Positions 14,330-22,443 are shown, counted from the first letter of the stretch. The stretch: 35,348 bases of DNA from Oscillospiraceae bacterium (GCA_902782235.1 CACZML010000008.1:1-35348); one strand, 5' to 3'. The notes: generated by a model not told the origin, from the sequence alone. Numbers and translations are program-made.

Positions 14330-15562
14330 ATGCATGAGATCAAGTGCCCGAAGTGCGGAGAGGTTTTCCAGGTTGACGAGTCCGGTTATGCCGAGCTTTT
14401 GAGCCAGGTAAGGAATGAAGCTTTTGAAGAGGAGCTTCATAAGCGCGCCAAGGAATTGGAGGATAAGAACAAGAGCGATATCAAGATGGCACAGATGCAG
14501 CAGGAGAAGACCTTTGCTCAAGTCATCAGCGATAAGGACCGTGAGCTCGCGAACAAGGAGATGGAGATCCAGAAGCTCAAGAACCAGATTTCCATGGGCG
14601 ATTCCGAGAAGAAGCTTGCCGTCAGCGAAGCGATCCGCGATAAGGACAAGGAGATTGCTGATATCAATGCGGCTGTCATCGATCTTAAGAGCCAGCTCGC
14701 TAATCAGAAGAATGAGAGTGCGCTTAAGGAGAAGAGTCTTGAAGAGACCTACAAGACCCAGCTTAAGCTTAAGGATGAGCAGATCGAGCAGTATAAGGAT
14801 TTTAAGGCCCGCCAGTCCACGAAGATGGTCGGCGAGAGCCTCGAGCAGCACTGCCAGAACCAGTTTAACGCCATCCGCATGACAGCTTTTCCGGCTGCGT
14901 ATTTCGAGAAGGACAACAAGGTCAGCGAGACTAACAGTAAGGGCGATTTTATCTTCAGGGATTTTGATGAAGGCCAGGAATTCATCTCGATCATGTTCGA
15001 GATGAAGAATGAGATGGATACTACTGCGACCAAGCACAAGAATGAGGATTTCTTCAAAGAACTCGATAAGGACAGGAATGAGAAGGGCTGTGAATATGCA
15101 GTTCTCGTATCGCTCCTCGAAGCAGACAATGAGCTCTACAACAACGGCATCGTCGACGTCTCTTACAAGTATCCGAAGATGTATGTCATAAGACCGCAGT
15201 TCTTTATTCCCATGATCACTCTCCTGAGGAATGCCGCACTCAATTCCCTGCAGTACCAGAAGGAACTTGCAGTTGTCAGGAACCAGCAGCTTGACCTCGT
15301 TAATTTCGAGAGCAATATGCAGGAATTTAAGGATGCTTTCGGCCGTAATTACAGGATCGCATCAGAGAAGTTCCAGACAGCTATCGAAGAAATCGATAAG
15401 ACTATCGATCACCTTGAGAAGGTCAAGAAGGCGCTCCAGTCTTCCGAGAACAATCTGCGTCTTGCCAATGACAAGGCTGATGATCTTTCCATCAAGAAGC
15501 TCACTAAGAATGCACCTTCGGTAAAGAAGATGTTCGATGAGCTGAATAGTGACATAGAGTAA
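14330..15562 (+). CDS. DUF2130 family coiled-coil protein with nuclease-like motif
   Basis: A 410-residue cytoplasmic protein with GGGAGG 9 nt before its ATG. The N-terminus has a half zinc ribbon (CPKC at 6-9). Residues about 25-165 are a long charged coiled coil. The conserved DUF2130 part runs from GESLEQHCQNQF to the end. In it SKGDFIF (D206) and MFEMKNE (E224, K226) form the D...ExK pattern of PD-(D/E)XK nucleases, and RPQFFIPMITLLRNAAL is a family hallmark. The layout of coiled coil plus nuclease-like core recalls RmuC, which limits DNA rearrangement. The biological role of DUF2130 is not established, so nuclease activity is inferred. It stands alone with its own promoter region and a strong terminator. 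Confidence 0.9.
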   Translation: MHEIKCPKCGEVFQVDESGYAELLSQVRNEAFEEELHKRAKELEDKNKSDIKMAQMQQEKTFAQVISDKDRELANKEMEIQKLKNQISMGDSEKKLAVSEAIRDKDKEIADINAAVIDLKSQLANQKNESALKEKSLEETYKTQLKLKDEQIEQYKDFKARQSTKMVGESLEQHCQNQFNAIRMTAFPAAYFEKDNKVSETNSKGDFIFRDFDEGQEFISIMFEMKNEMDTTATKHKNEDFFKELDKDRNEKGCEYAVLVSLLEADNELYNNGIVDVSYKYPKMYVIRPQFFIPMITLLRNAALNSLQYQKELAVVRNQQLDLVNFESNMQEFKDAFGRNYRIASEKFQTAIEEIDKTIDHLEKVKKALQSSENNLRLANDKADDLSIKKLTKNAPSVKKMFDELNSDIE

Positions 15563-15586
15563 TCATCACCAAACAAGCAACTACAG

Positions 15587-15612
15587 ACGGCGGGAATTCC
15601 CGCCGTTTTTTG
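15587..15612 (+). terminator. Intrinsic terminator of the DUF2130 gene
   Basis: ACGGCGGG-AATT-CCCGCCGT is a perfect 8-bp stem with a 4-nt loop, followed by a T-run (15606-15611), 25 bp after the stop codon. Confidence 0.95.
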
Positions 15613-15634
15613 TTGTGTGCAAAAAATATTAACT

Positions 15635-15747
15635 GTGATGTAGAGTGACACGTTCAATGGGTCAAATCGTGTCACTATTTAGCAATTTCCCGAAAATTGC
15701 CGCCAGGTGACACAAACAGATACCTGAAACGTGTCACTTCTCATCAC
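15635..15747. repeat. 113-bp nested palindrome upstream of the sugar-sensing operon
   Basis: Four copies of AGTGACACG or its complement occur: 15644-15652 (+), 15668-15676 (-), 15706-15714 (+, GGTGACACA) and 15730-15738 (-). They form two inverted pairs of identical geometry, each with a 15-nt gap. Midway lies GCAATTT (15682-15688) with AAATTGC (15694-15700). The three dyad centres are at 15660, 15691 and 15722, exactly 31 bp apart. The outer edges also match: GTGATG (15635-15640) with CATCAC (15742-15747), each 3 nt outside the outer arms. The element is therefore one imperfect palindrome centred at 15691. It could be a cluster of operators on one DNA face, a structured RNA or a small mobile repeat. 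Confidence 0.85.
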
Positions 15748-15812
15748 TCACCCAAGCCGAACGCTGTTAGAGGTCCTTGCCTAATAATAATGCGCACAAG
15801 AAATCTATAGAG

Positions 15813-15818
15813 TATAAT
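15813..15818 (+). promoter_or_regulatory. -10 element 8 bp before the sensor start codon
   Basis: A perfect TATAAT ends 7 nt before the ATG at 15826, so the transcript would start at or next to the start codon. There is no Shine-Dalgarno sequence between them. No good -35 is found 16-19 bp upstream. Confidence 0.4.
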
Positions 15819-15825
15819 TAACGGC

Positions 15826-16872
15826 ATGAAGAAGATCAGAGTCTCAAAAAACAGATTGGCAGTCACGATACTGGCGGGCATAGTGCTCGTTCTTTTTTTC
15901 GCGACGGTCGCAGGACTTGTTTTCTACAGGGACATGATCAGGCGCCTAGGCGAGGTCCAGGAAGAAGTCTATACGGAATACCCTAGACTCTACGCTTATA
16001 TTGCGGAAGACCCTGACAGCCAGCTCTCCAAACGCATCTATAAAGAGATCACGGAGTATGCACAGCAGAACGGCTGCTATGTCGAGATGACCGGCCAGAA
16101 CCTGACCAAGAACTATTCAAAAGCTGACCGTATAAATATTGCGATAAGCTCGAAAGTGGACGGAATCATCCTTGAGGGTGATAATTCCGCAGAGACTAGC
16201 GCACTGTGCAAAAAAGCGATAGAAAACAATATTCCGGTTGTTACTGTTCTGTCCGACTGTGAAGAATCTTCGAGAACGAGTTTCGTTAACCTTAACAACG
16301 TTGATCTTGGTAAAGAATACGGACGTCAATTGGCGAAGCTGAGAGGCGAGAAACCGACGGCATCTACGCTTAACGCCGTTATACTGCTTGATACCGATAC
16401 GAGAAACTCCGATGATACGATCTACAGAAGCATCATGGCATTTATGGCGGGAGGCACGGTCTCGCTCTCAAGCTATACGGTAGACACGTCCACTCCGTTT
16501 GCGACGCAGGAAAAGATCATGAAGAAGCTTGATGAGCTCGATAAGCAGAATAACATTCCTGATGTCATCGTCTGCCTGAACGACCGTACGACGGAAAGTA
16601 CGATCCAGTGTATCGTCGAGAAGAACCTGGTAGGAAAGACCAAGATCCTCGGATACTACGATTCGGAGACTATCTTAAAAGCTATCGAGAAAGGCTCTGT
16701 CTCTGTAACTTTTACTGTCGAGGCGGACACCATAGCGAAGCAGTGCATCAACCTGCTTAACGAATATAACGACACAGGCTTGCCAAGCAATTATGCGACT
16801 GCAGGATATATAAAGATCGACAGGACAAATGTCGCGAAATACTATCCGGAGGAAGATAAGAATGAAGGCTAA
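15826..16872 (+). CDS. Membrane-anchored sugar-binding sensor protein (XylFII-like)
   Basis: A 348-residue protein with a basic N-terminus and one uncleaved-looking membrane helix (about 11-33, LAVTILAGIVLVLFFATVAGLVF) and no lipobox. The rest is a type I periplasmic-binding-protein fold (Peripla_BP_4 type: VDGIILEGDN, IPVVTVLSD, VIVCLND, ILGYYDSETILKAIEKG). An in-frame TAG at 15808-15810 rules out a longer start. It is directly coupled to a histidine kinase: its last 11 nt overlap the kinase start. The arrangement matches the XylFII-LytS-YesN three-component system known from Clostridium beijerinckii, in which the anchored binding protein activates the kinase when sugar is bound. The actual sugar here is unknown. 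Confidence 0.87.
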   Translation: MKKIRVSKNRLAVTILAGIVLVLFFATVAGLVFYRDMIRRLGEVQEEVYTEYPRLYAYIAEDPDSQLSKRIYKEITEYAQQNGCYVEMTGQNLTKNYSKADRINIAISSKVDGIILEGDNSAETSALCKKAIENNIPVVTVLSDCEESSRTSFVNLNNVDLGKEYGRQLAKLRGEKPTASTLNAVILLDTDTRNSDDTIYRSIMAFMAGGTVSLSSYTVDTSTPFATQEKIMKKLDELDKQNNIPDVIVCLNDRTTESTIQCIVEKNLVGKTKILGYYDSETILKAIEKGSVSVTFTVEADTIAKQCINLLNEYNDTGLPSNYATAGYIKIDRTNVAKYYPEEDKNEG

Positions 16873-18340
16873 TTTCTTTGCCAACATGAAGATCTCCCGT
16901 AAGCTTGTCGCGGTATTCCTGGCAACATCCGTCATTGCGATGGGTGTCAATATTTTCATCTACTTCAACCTGAACCAGGCACTTAATAAGATCAACTCGG
17001 TATTCGCGAGCAACATCAGTCTTAATGAGCTGTCTGACGGTCTGAACAAGACGCATCAGGGTCTTACGGGCTATCTGGAGACAAAGGGCACTGATGATCT
17101 TGAGCTTTATTTCGCTTCATACCAGAACGTGAAGGTAATGATGAGACAGCTCAACAGCAACATTACCGACAGCAACGTTAAGCTCTCGGAGCGCGATATC
17201 AGAAATATGCTCGACACTTACCTTAAGACCGCTGACGAAGCTGTCCAGGCAAAGCGAGGCAGGAACATCGATGAATACACGGCAAAATATAATGAGTGCA
17301 CCAAGATAAAGGACTACCTCAACACGTATATCTACTCGGTCAATAACGAGCAGTTCAGAACGAATTCCGAGAACTACATGGCACTCGTTAATTCACTGAG
17401 ATACACGGAGATCATGAGCGTGCTTATCTTTGCGGTTGCATCCGTCATGAACATTTTGCTTATCATCATCCTCACGAGTACGATCACAAGACCTCTTACA
17501 AGGCTTTCTGCAAAGGCCGACGAGATCTCGCAAGGCTCACCTGAGAACGTTGAGCCTCTGGAAGTTTATTCCGAAGATGAAGTCGGTAAGGTGACGAGGG
17601 CATTTAACGAGATGCTCGCGTCTATCAAGGATTATATTGCGCGTATCAGGACGCAGCTCATCACGCAGAGTGAGATGAAGGAGAAGAACCTTCTCATGGA
17701 GACTCACCTTAAGGATGCGCAGCTTAAATATCTGCAGTCACAGATCAACCCGCACTTCCTTTTCAACACGCTCAACGCAGGCGCGCAGCTCGCCATGATG
17801 GAGGGCGCAGACAGGACCGTCGAGTACATCAGGAACATGGCAGACTTCTTCAGATATAATGTTAAAAAGAGTTCCGAGACCGTAAAGCTCTCGGAGGAGA
17901 TCGAGCTCGTTGATTCCTATATGTACATCCTGAACGTAAGATATGCAGGGGAGATACTTTTCGAGAAGGACATCGACGAGAGTCTTTTGAATGTTATGGT
18001 TCCGTCAATGATCATCCAGCCTCTGGTCGAGAACTCAATCAAGTACGGCATCAAGGATCTGGAGCCCGGCGAAGGAAAAGTAACGCTTTCCGTTTACCGC
18101 GAGGACAAGATGTGCTGTATCCGCGTAAGCGATAACGGAATCGGCACTGACGAAGAGATCATCGAGAAGATAATGAACCATGAGAAGCGCCCGTCTGAGA
18201 CGAGAGGCGTCGGAATTACGAATGTAATGGCAAGGCTCGACCTTTACTACAACAACAAAGAAGTCTTCGAGATGAAGAGCCGCAAGAATGAAGGAACACA
18301 CGTAACGATAAAGATACCGCTGGAGGGTGAAAATGTATAA
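16862..18340 (+). CDS. LytS/YesM-type sensor histidine kinase
   Basis: A 492-residue membrane kinase. The ATG at 16862 has GGAGGA 8 nt upstream. A GTG at 16829 inside the previous gene does not. TM1 is about residues 14-36, followed by a helical sensor region of about 150 residues, TM2 (about 180-205, VLIFAVASVMNILLIIILT) and a HAMP domain. The His_kinase domain carries the phospho-acceptor H298 in NPHFLFN. The ATP-binding part has VENSIKYG (about 389-396), VSDNGIGTD and TRGVGITNVMARL. It receives its signal from the binding-protein sensor encoded upstream, probably through contact in the membrane or outside it, and phosphorylates the next gene product. Its last 8 nt overlap the response regulator gene. 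Confidence 0.95.
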   Translation: MKANFFANMKISRKLVAVFLATSVIAMGVNIFIYFNLNQALNKINSVFASNISLNELSDGLNKTHQGLTGYLETKGTDDLELYFASYQNVKVMMRQLNSNITDSNVKLSERDIRNMLDTYLKTADEAVQAKRGRNIDEYTAKYNECTKIKDYLNTYIYSVNNEQFRTNSENYMALVNSLRYTEIMSVLIFAVASVMNILLIIILTSTITRPLTRLSAKADEISQGSPENVEPLEVYSEDEVGKVTRAFNEMLASIKDYIARIRTQLITQSEMKEKNLLMETHLKDAQLKYLQSQINPHFLFNTLNAGAQLAMMEGADRTVEYIRNMADFFRYNVKKSSETVKLSEEIELVDSYMYILNVRYAGEILFEKDIDESLLNVMVPSMIIQPLVENSIKYGIKDLEPGEGKVTLSVYREDKMCCIRVSDNGIGTDEEIIEKIMNHEKRPSETRGVGITNVMARLDLYYNNKEVFEMKSRKNEGTHVTIKIPLEGENV

Positions 18341-19928
18341 GCTAATGCTCGCAGATGACGAGGGCATCGTAAGAGAGTCGCTTAAGTTCATAGTAGATAA
18401 GGAATTTCCGGGATCGTTCGAGACATTCGAAGCCAAGACCGGAAGACACGTTATAGAGCTCGCCGATGAGGTGCGCCCTGACATCGCATTCATGGACATC
18501 AGAATGCCAGGAATCAATGGTATCGACGCGATGAAAGAGATACGCCGCACGAACCCGAATATCGTGTTCGTAGTCATCTCCGCATACGATAAATTCGACT
18601 ATGCAAAACAGGCCTTGAATCTCGGCGTTATCGACTACATAAACAAGCCTTTTGACAAGGCCCAGATCGTTGCAGTTCTTAAGAAGGCAATGGTTGAAGT
18701 CGACCGCGTAAGAGAGCAGAGAACAAGGGAACTCGAGATCAAGGAAAAGCTCGATTCAATAGTGCCCATCATCGAGAACGGCCTTATCCAGGACCTTTTG
18801 TCGCATGAGCATTTTAAAGAGAATATCGAAGAATATAAGAAGATCCTTGAGATCGATGAGAAATACGGTCTCATGCTTGCCATCGTCGGCGGCGACAGGG
18901 AACCCGGCGGATACATGCGCGGCGCGGTTCCTGCGAGCATTAAGACACAGAAAAATTATGAGACAGTCCTTCTTGTTATTTCCGACAATTTCAAGTGCAT
19001 CACGGGCTCTGTCATGGGCAACAAGATCCCTGTCCTGATCCCCTGTGCAAAGAGCTCTCTGACGCCTGAGGAATACCAGAAGATCGTTGATTCAGCGAGC
19101 AACGCTCAGAAGGAATTGTCCGAAGCGCTGGGTATCGATTTCAGGATCGGAATCGGTCCCGTTAAACCGCTCGAAAATATGGCGGATTCATACAGCGAAG
19201 CCCTTTCCGTACTTGTTAAGACGAAGCAGACGGTTGCAGAATCCGTTGACCTTCCGGAGGGCTGCGAATACGATACAGATTATCCTTTGAAGACTGAGAA
19301 GGATCTTTTCGATGCCATCGCGCAGGGCGATGTAACAAGAGCACAGGAGCAGGCAAATCTGTTCTTCGACTGGATGGAAAGATCCTCTGGCGGTGCCATG
19401 TCCGATATCTGCCTGAAGGTGCTTGAATTCGTACTCTGGGGCGAGCGTCTGGCATACGGCAACGGCGGCCACGTTTACCACTTCATGTCCAGAAGCGAAT
19501 ACCTTCCCGAGATCAATTCCATGAAGAGCTACGACGAGCTCCGTCTGTGGTTCTTAAGCCATATCGAGCGTGCGGTCAACATGATCAATGCTGCCAATGC
19601 GGCAAAGACCGAAGACGTCGCCGAGAAGGCAAAGAAATATATCGATCAGAACTTTAGGGAGGACATCTCTCTTGATGATATTTCCGGCAAGTACGATATC
19701 AGCCCGTTCTATTTCAGTAAGGTCTTCAAGACACAGACGGGCGTTACGTTTACCGACTATCTGACCGGTGTGAGAGTTGCAAGGGCAAGGGAACTTCTTG
19801 AGGGAACAAATAAGTCCATGAAGGAGATCTGTTCGGAGGTCGGTTATTCTGATCCGAACTATTTCTCCCGTATCTTCAAGAAACACACGGGCGTTACTCC
19901 CACCGAATACAAGGAGGGCAAAAGATAA
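18333..19928 (+). CDS. YesN-type response regulator with AraC DNA-binding domain
   Basis: A 531-residue regulator. The ATG at 18333 is placed 5 nt behind GGAGGG. An in-frame GTG two codons earlier overlaps that site. The receiver domain (1-120) has D8/D9, the phospho-acceptor D55 in FMDIRMPG, S83 and K105 (NKPF). A middle region of about 300 residues is typical of the YesN group and has the feel of a degenerate signalling domain. The C-terminus (about 430-531) has two helix-turn-helix motifs of the AraC type (LDDISGKYDISPFYFSKVFK and MKEICSEVGYSDPNYFSRIFK). AraC-type regulators bind two half-sites about 20 bp apart. The TTTAGCACA repeats at 21040-21090 fit this. Its stop overlaps the next start (TAATG). 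Confidence 0.95.
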   Translation: MYKLMLADDEGIVRESLKFIVDKEFPGSFETFEAKTGRHVIELADEVRPDIAFMDIRMPGINGIDAMKEIRRTNPNIVFVVISAYDKFDYAKQALNLGVIDYINKPFDKAQIVAVLKKAMVEVDRVREQRTRELEIKEKLDSIVPIIENGLIQDLLSHEHFKENIEEYKKILEIDEKYGLMLAIVGGDREPGGYMRGAVPASIKTQKNYETVLLVISDNFKCITGSVMGNKIPVLIPCAKSSLTPEEYQKIVDSASNAQKELSEALGIDFRIGIGPVKPLENMADSYSEALSVLVKTKQTVAESVDLPEGCEYDTDYPLKTEKDLFDAIAQGDVTRAQEQANLFFDWMERSSGGAMSDICLKVLEFVLWGERLAYGNGGHVYHFMSRSEYLPEINSMKSYDELRLWFLSHIERAVNMINAANAAKTEDVAEKAKKYIDQNFREDISLDDISGKYDISPFYFSKVFKTQTGVTFTDYLTGVRVARARELLEGTNKSMKEICSEVGYSDPNYFSRIFKKHTGVTPTEYKEGKR

Positions 19929-20956
19929 TGCGCAGGACCTTAGTCAAGATATTAGCTTTAATAATGTGCCTTTCTCTTGGTCTTTGCGCCGGCTGCAAAG
20001 CTCCTGAGAAGAATGAAGTCACACCGACGACTGAGGCTGCAGGACCTGTTATTGGTCTGTCTTTTGACTCTTTCGTTATCGAGAGATGGACGAGGGACCG
20101 TGATGTCTTCGTATCTGCCGCAAACGAACTTGGCGCTGAAGTAAATGTCCAGTCCGCAGGCGGTGATGTCGATGTCCAGATCTCACATATTAAGCACTTT
20201 ATCGACATCGGCGTCGACGCGATCGTCATAATTACTGCAGATGCGGTACGTCTTGCCGATATCCTCAAAGAGGCTAAGAACAAAGGCATTCCGGTCATTT
20301 GCTACGACCGTCTTGTTATGAACTGCAATGCCGATCTTTACATCTCTTTCAACAACGAGACCGTAGGAAAAGAGATGGCAAATGCCATTTGCAGCAAGGT
20401 TCCTGACGGCGGCACGATCGTTGAGATCATGGGACCTGAATCAGACAACAACGTTCCCCAGGTCATGGCCGGCTTTGACAGTGTCTGCCAGGAACACAAC
20501 ATGAAGATATCTCTGAAATACAATTGCGAGAACTGGAGACCTGAGCTTGCTTATGAATTCGTAAATGAGCACTTTGACGAGATATCCAAAGCCGATGCGA
20601 TCATGTGCGGCAACGATGCTCTTGCAGGTGAGGCGATCCACGCGCTTGCCGAGAGAGGCTACGCAGGCAAGATCTTTGTTACAGGCCAGGACGGTGACCT
20701 TGAGGCATGCCAGAGACTTGTCGAGGGCACGCAGCTTGTTACCGTTTACAAGCCCGTTGATGTGCTTGCCAGAAAGGCTGCAAGATATGCTGTCCAGCTC
20801 GCAAATGGCGAAAATATCGATGCCACAGAGACATTCTTTGACGGCAGCCAGCAGATCCCTTATGTAGCGATCGAACCTTCAGGCGTAACCGTCGACAATC
20901 TGGACAAGATCATTATCGACAGCGGCTTCCATCTGAGAGACGACGTTTATAAGTAA
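19928..20956 (+). CDS. Sugar-binding lipoprotein, XylF/ChvE-like
   Basis: A 342-residue binding protein with GGAGGG 9 nt before its ATG. The signal peptide ends in LCAGC, with the lipid-bearing Cys at 23 and an atypical Cys at the -3 position. The mature part is a xylose/multiple-sugar-binding fold: VIGLSFDSF, RWTRDRDVF, GVDAIVIITADA, IPVICYDRLV, IMCGNDALAGEAIHAL and VTGQDGDLEACQRLV. These resemble the sugar-contact loops of XylF and ChvE (a Trp-x-x-Asp region, ND, QD). It is translationally coupled to the response regulator, not to the transporter, so it may serve sensing as well as uptake. It is a paralogue of the 21218 protein, with a different N-terminus and codon bias. Confidence 0.9.
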   Translation: MRRTLVKILALIMCLSLGLCAGCKAPEKNEVTPTTEAAGPVIGLSFDSFVIERWTRDRDVFVSAANELGAEVNVQSAGGDVDVQISHIKHFIDIGVDAIVIITADAVRLADILKEAKNKGIPVICYDRLVMNCNADLYISFNNETVGKEMANAICSKVPDGGTIVEIMGPESDNNVPQVMAGFDSVCQEHNMKISLKYNCENWRPELAYEFVNEHFDEISKADAIMCGNDALAGEAIHALAERGYAGKIFVTGQDGDLEACQRLVEGTQLVTVYKPVDVLARKAARYAVQLANGENIDATETFFDGSQQIPYVAIEPSGVTVDNLDKIIIDSGFHLRDDVYK

Positions 20957-21039
20957 TCGCTTATATATACGCACATATGCGCGCGAAAATTTAAAAATCT
21001 CTTCCATACAACTATCGCGTTTGCGGCATTTTTGTTGTA

Positions 21040-21090
21040 TTTAGCACAATTCTGCATTTTTTAGCACATCGACCACATAATTGTGCTAAA
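21040..21090. promoter_or_regulatory. Three phased TTTAGCACA half-sites upstream of the transporter operon
   Basis: TTTAGCACAAT (21040-21050) and TTTAGCACAT (21060-21069) are direct repeats with starts 20 bp apart. ATTGTGCTAAA (21080-21090) is the exact inverted form of the first, another 20 bp on. The spacing of about two helical turns is what AraC-type DNA-binding domains require. The likely binder is the YesN-type regulator encoded just upstream (inference). A 13-bp palindrome GGCAAGAATTGCC lies at 21176-21188, nearer the gene. Confidence 0.75.
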
Positions 21091-21217
21091 AATGTGCGGA
21101 ACCTTATGTCAACTTACCAAAAATTTCAAGAATCTCGATATGCAACTCCTATATACCCAGTGTTAATTTGTATGTGGCAAGAATTGCCGATACTACTTAA
21201 TAGGAGGAAATTTTCCA

Positions 21218-22273
21218 ATGTTAAAGAAAATTCTTGGAACAATTCTTTGCGCTGCAATCGCATGTGCTGCATTGACAGGATGCGCTGGTTCCGGAAAGAA
21301 GAAGGTTGGCATCTCAATGCCTACAAAGGATCTCCAGAGATGGAATCAGGACGGCGACTACATGAAGCAGAAGTTCGAAGCTGCTGGCTACGAAGTAGAC
21401 CTTCAGTACGCTGGTAACAAGTCCGACACACAGCTCTCTCAGATTGAGAACATGATCAACTCCGGTTGTAAGGTTCTCGTTATCGCTGCAGTTGAGGCTT
21501 CTTCCCTCGGTACAGCTCTTGATAAGGCTGCTGCTAAGAAGATCCCCGTTATTGCTTATGACCGTCTTATCATGGGCAATGAGAACGTAAGCTACTATGC
21601 TACATTCGACAACTTCAAGGTTGGTCAGATCCAGGGCCAGTTCGTTAAGGATAAGCTCGATCTCGACAACGCTGATGGTCCTTTCAACATCGAGTTCACA
21701 GCAGGCGATCCTGGTGACAACAACGCTACATTCTTCTTCAACGGCGCTATGGATATCCTTAAGCCTTACATCGACTCCGGCAAGCTCGTAGTAGTTTCCG
21801 GCCAGAAGGATTTCGATTCCGTTGCTACACCTGAATGGTCAACAGCTACAGCTCAGGCTAGAGCAGAGAACATCATCGGCTCCAACTATGCTGATAAGCA
21901 GATCGACGCTTGGCTTTGCTCCAATGACTCTACAGCTCAGGGTGTTGTAAACGCTCTCGACTCACGTTACACATTGAAGGATAAGTGGCCTATCGTTACA
22001 GGTCAGGACTGCGACATCGTTTCTGTAAAGAACATGATCGCTGGTAAGCAGTCTATGTCCGTATTCAAGGATACACGTACTCTTGCTGAGAGAACAGTTA
22101 CAATGGTTAACCAGATTCTCGACGGTAAGGAAGTAGAGACAAACAACACATACGACAACAACAAGAAGCAGGTTGCTTCTTACCTCTGCGATCCTGTATT
22201 CGCTGATAAGGACTCCATCCAGAAGATCCTCATCGATTCCGGCTACTACAAGGCAGCAGACCTCGGCTTATAA
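21218..22273 (+). CDS. chvE: ChvE-type multiple monosaccharide-binding lipoprotein
   Basis: A 351-residue substrate-binding protein with a strong AGGAGG 10 nt before its ATG. The signal peptide ends in a good lipobox LTGC (lipid-bearing Cys 22). The mature fold has VGISMPTKDLQRWNQDG, LVIAAVEASSL, IPVIAYDRLIMG, WLCSNDSTAQGVVNAL and IVTGQDCDIVSVKNMIAG. These are signature stretches of ChvE-type proteins, which bind several pentoses and hexoses with Arg, Asn, Asp and Trp side chains. Codon use is narrower (GCT, AAG, TTC, CTC) than in the surrounding genes, a sign of very high expression. It is followed by a very stable hairpin that may protect its mRNA, and then by the ATPase and two permeases. 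It is the main receptor of the transporter. Confidence 0.93.
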   Translation: MLKKILGTILCAAIACAALTGCAGSGKKKVGISMPTKDLQRWNQDGDYMKQKFEAAGYEVDLQYAGNKSDTQLSQIENMINSGCKVLVIAAVEASSLGTALDKAAAKKIPVIAYDRLIMGNENVSYYATFDNFKVGQIQGQFVKDKLDLDNADGPFNIEFTAGDPGDNNATFFFNGAMDILKPYIDSGKLVVVSGQKDFDSVATPEWSTATAQARAENIIGSNYADKQIDAWLCSNDSTAQGVVNALDSRYTLKDKWPIVTGQDCDIVSVKNMIAGKQSMSVFKDTRTLAERTVTMVNQILDGKEVETNNTYDNNKKQVASYLCDPVFADKDSIQKILIDSGYYKAADLGL

Positions 22274-22294
22274 TATTTTAGTATTTAGCCTTTT

Positions 22295-22318
22295 ACAGGC
22301 GGGGGAAACCCCGCCTGT
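22295..22318 (+). terminator. Stable intercistronic hairpin behind chvE
   Basis: ACAGGCGGGG (22295-22304) and CCCCGCCTGT (22309-22318) form a perfect 10-bp stem closed by a GAAA-like loop. No T-run follows. Such a stem typically protects an upstream mRNA from 3' exonucleases or reduces downstream expression, as between malE and malF. Confidence 0.7.
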
Positions 22319-22325
22319 ATATTGA

Positions 22326-22349
22326 GGCTAGGCGTATTCCTAGTCTTTT
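22326..22349 (+). terminator. Second, weaker hairpin with T-tract
   Basis: GGCTAGG (22326-22332) pairs with CCTAGTC (22339-22345) with one G-T pair, around CGTATT. It is followed by TTTTACTTT. It is probably a partial terminator that lowers transcription of the ATPase relative to the binding protein. Confidence 0.5.
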
Positions 22350-22443
22350 ACTTTGTTAACAAACGCATCTCTACAAACAAACTTAAACTTAAAACTCGTC
22401 AGCAAAAAACAAAAAACTATTTAACTAACGAAAGAGGCGACAC

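Noticed and set aside
14270-15037. A 255-codon frame on the minus strand with leucine-rich translation
   Set aside because: It is the mirror of the Lys/Glu-rich coiled coil of the DUF2130 gene, lacks a ribosome binding site, and the plus-strand product is a recognised family.
22326-22349. Treating the hairpins behind chvE as a full operon end
   Set aside because: The first stem has no T-run and the second is weak. The ATPase and permeases needed by the binding protein follow on the same strand, and no separate promoter was found for them.
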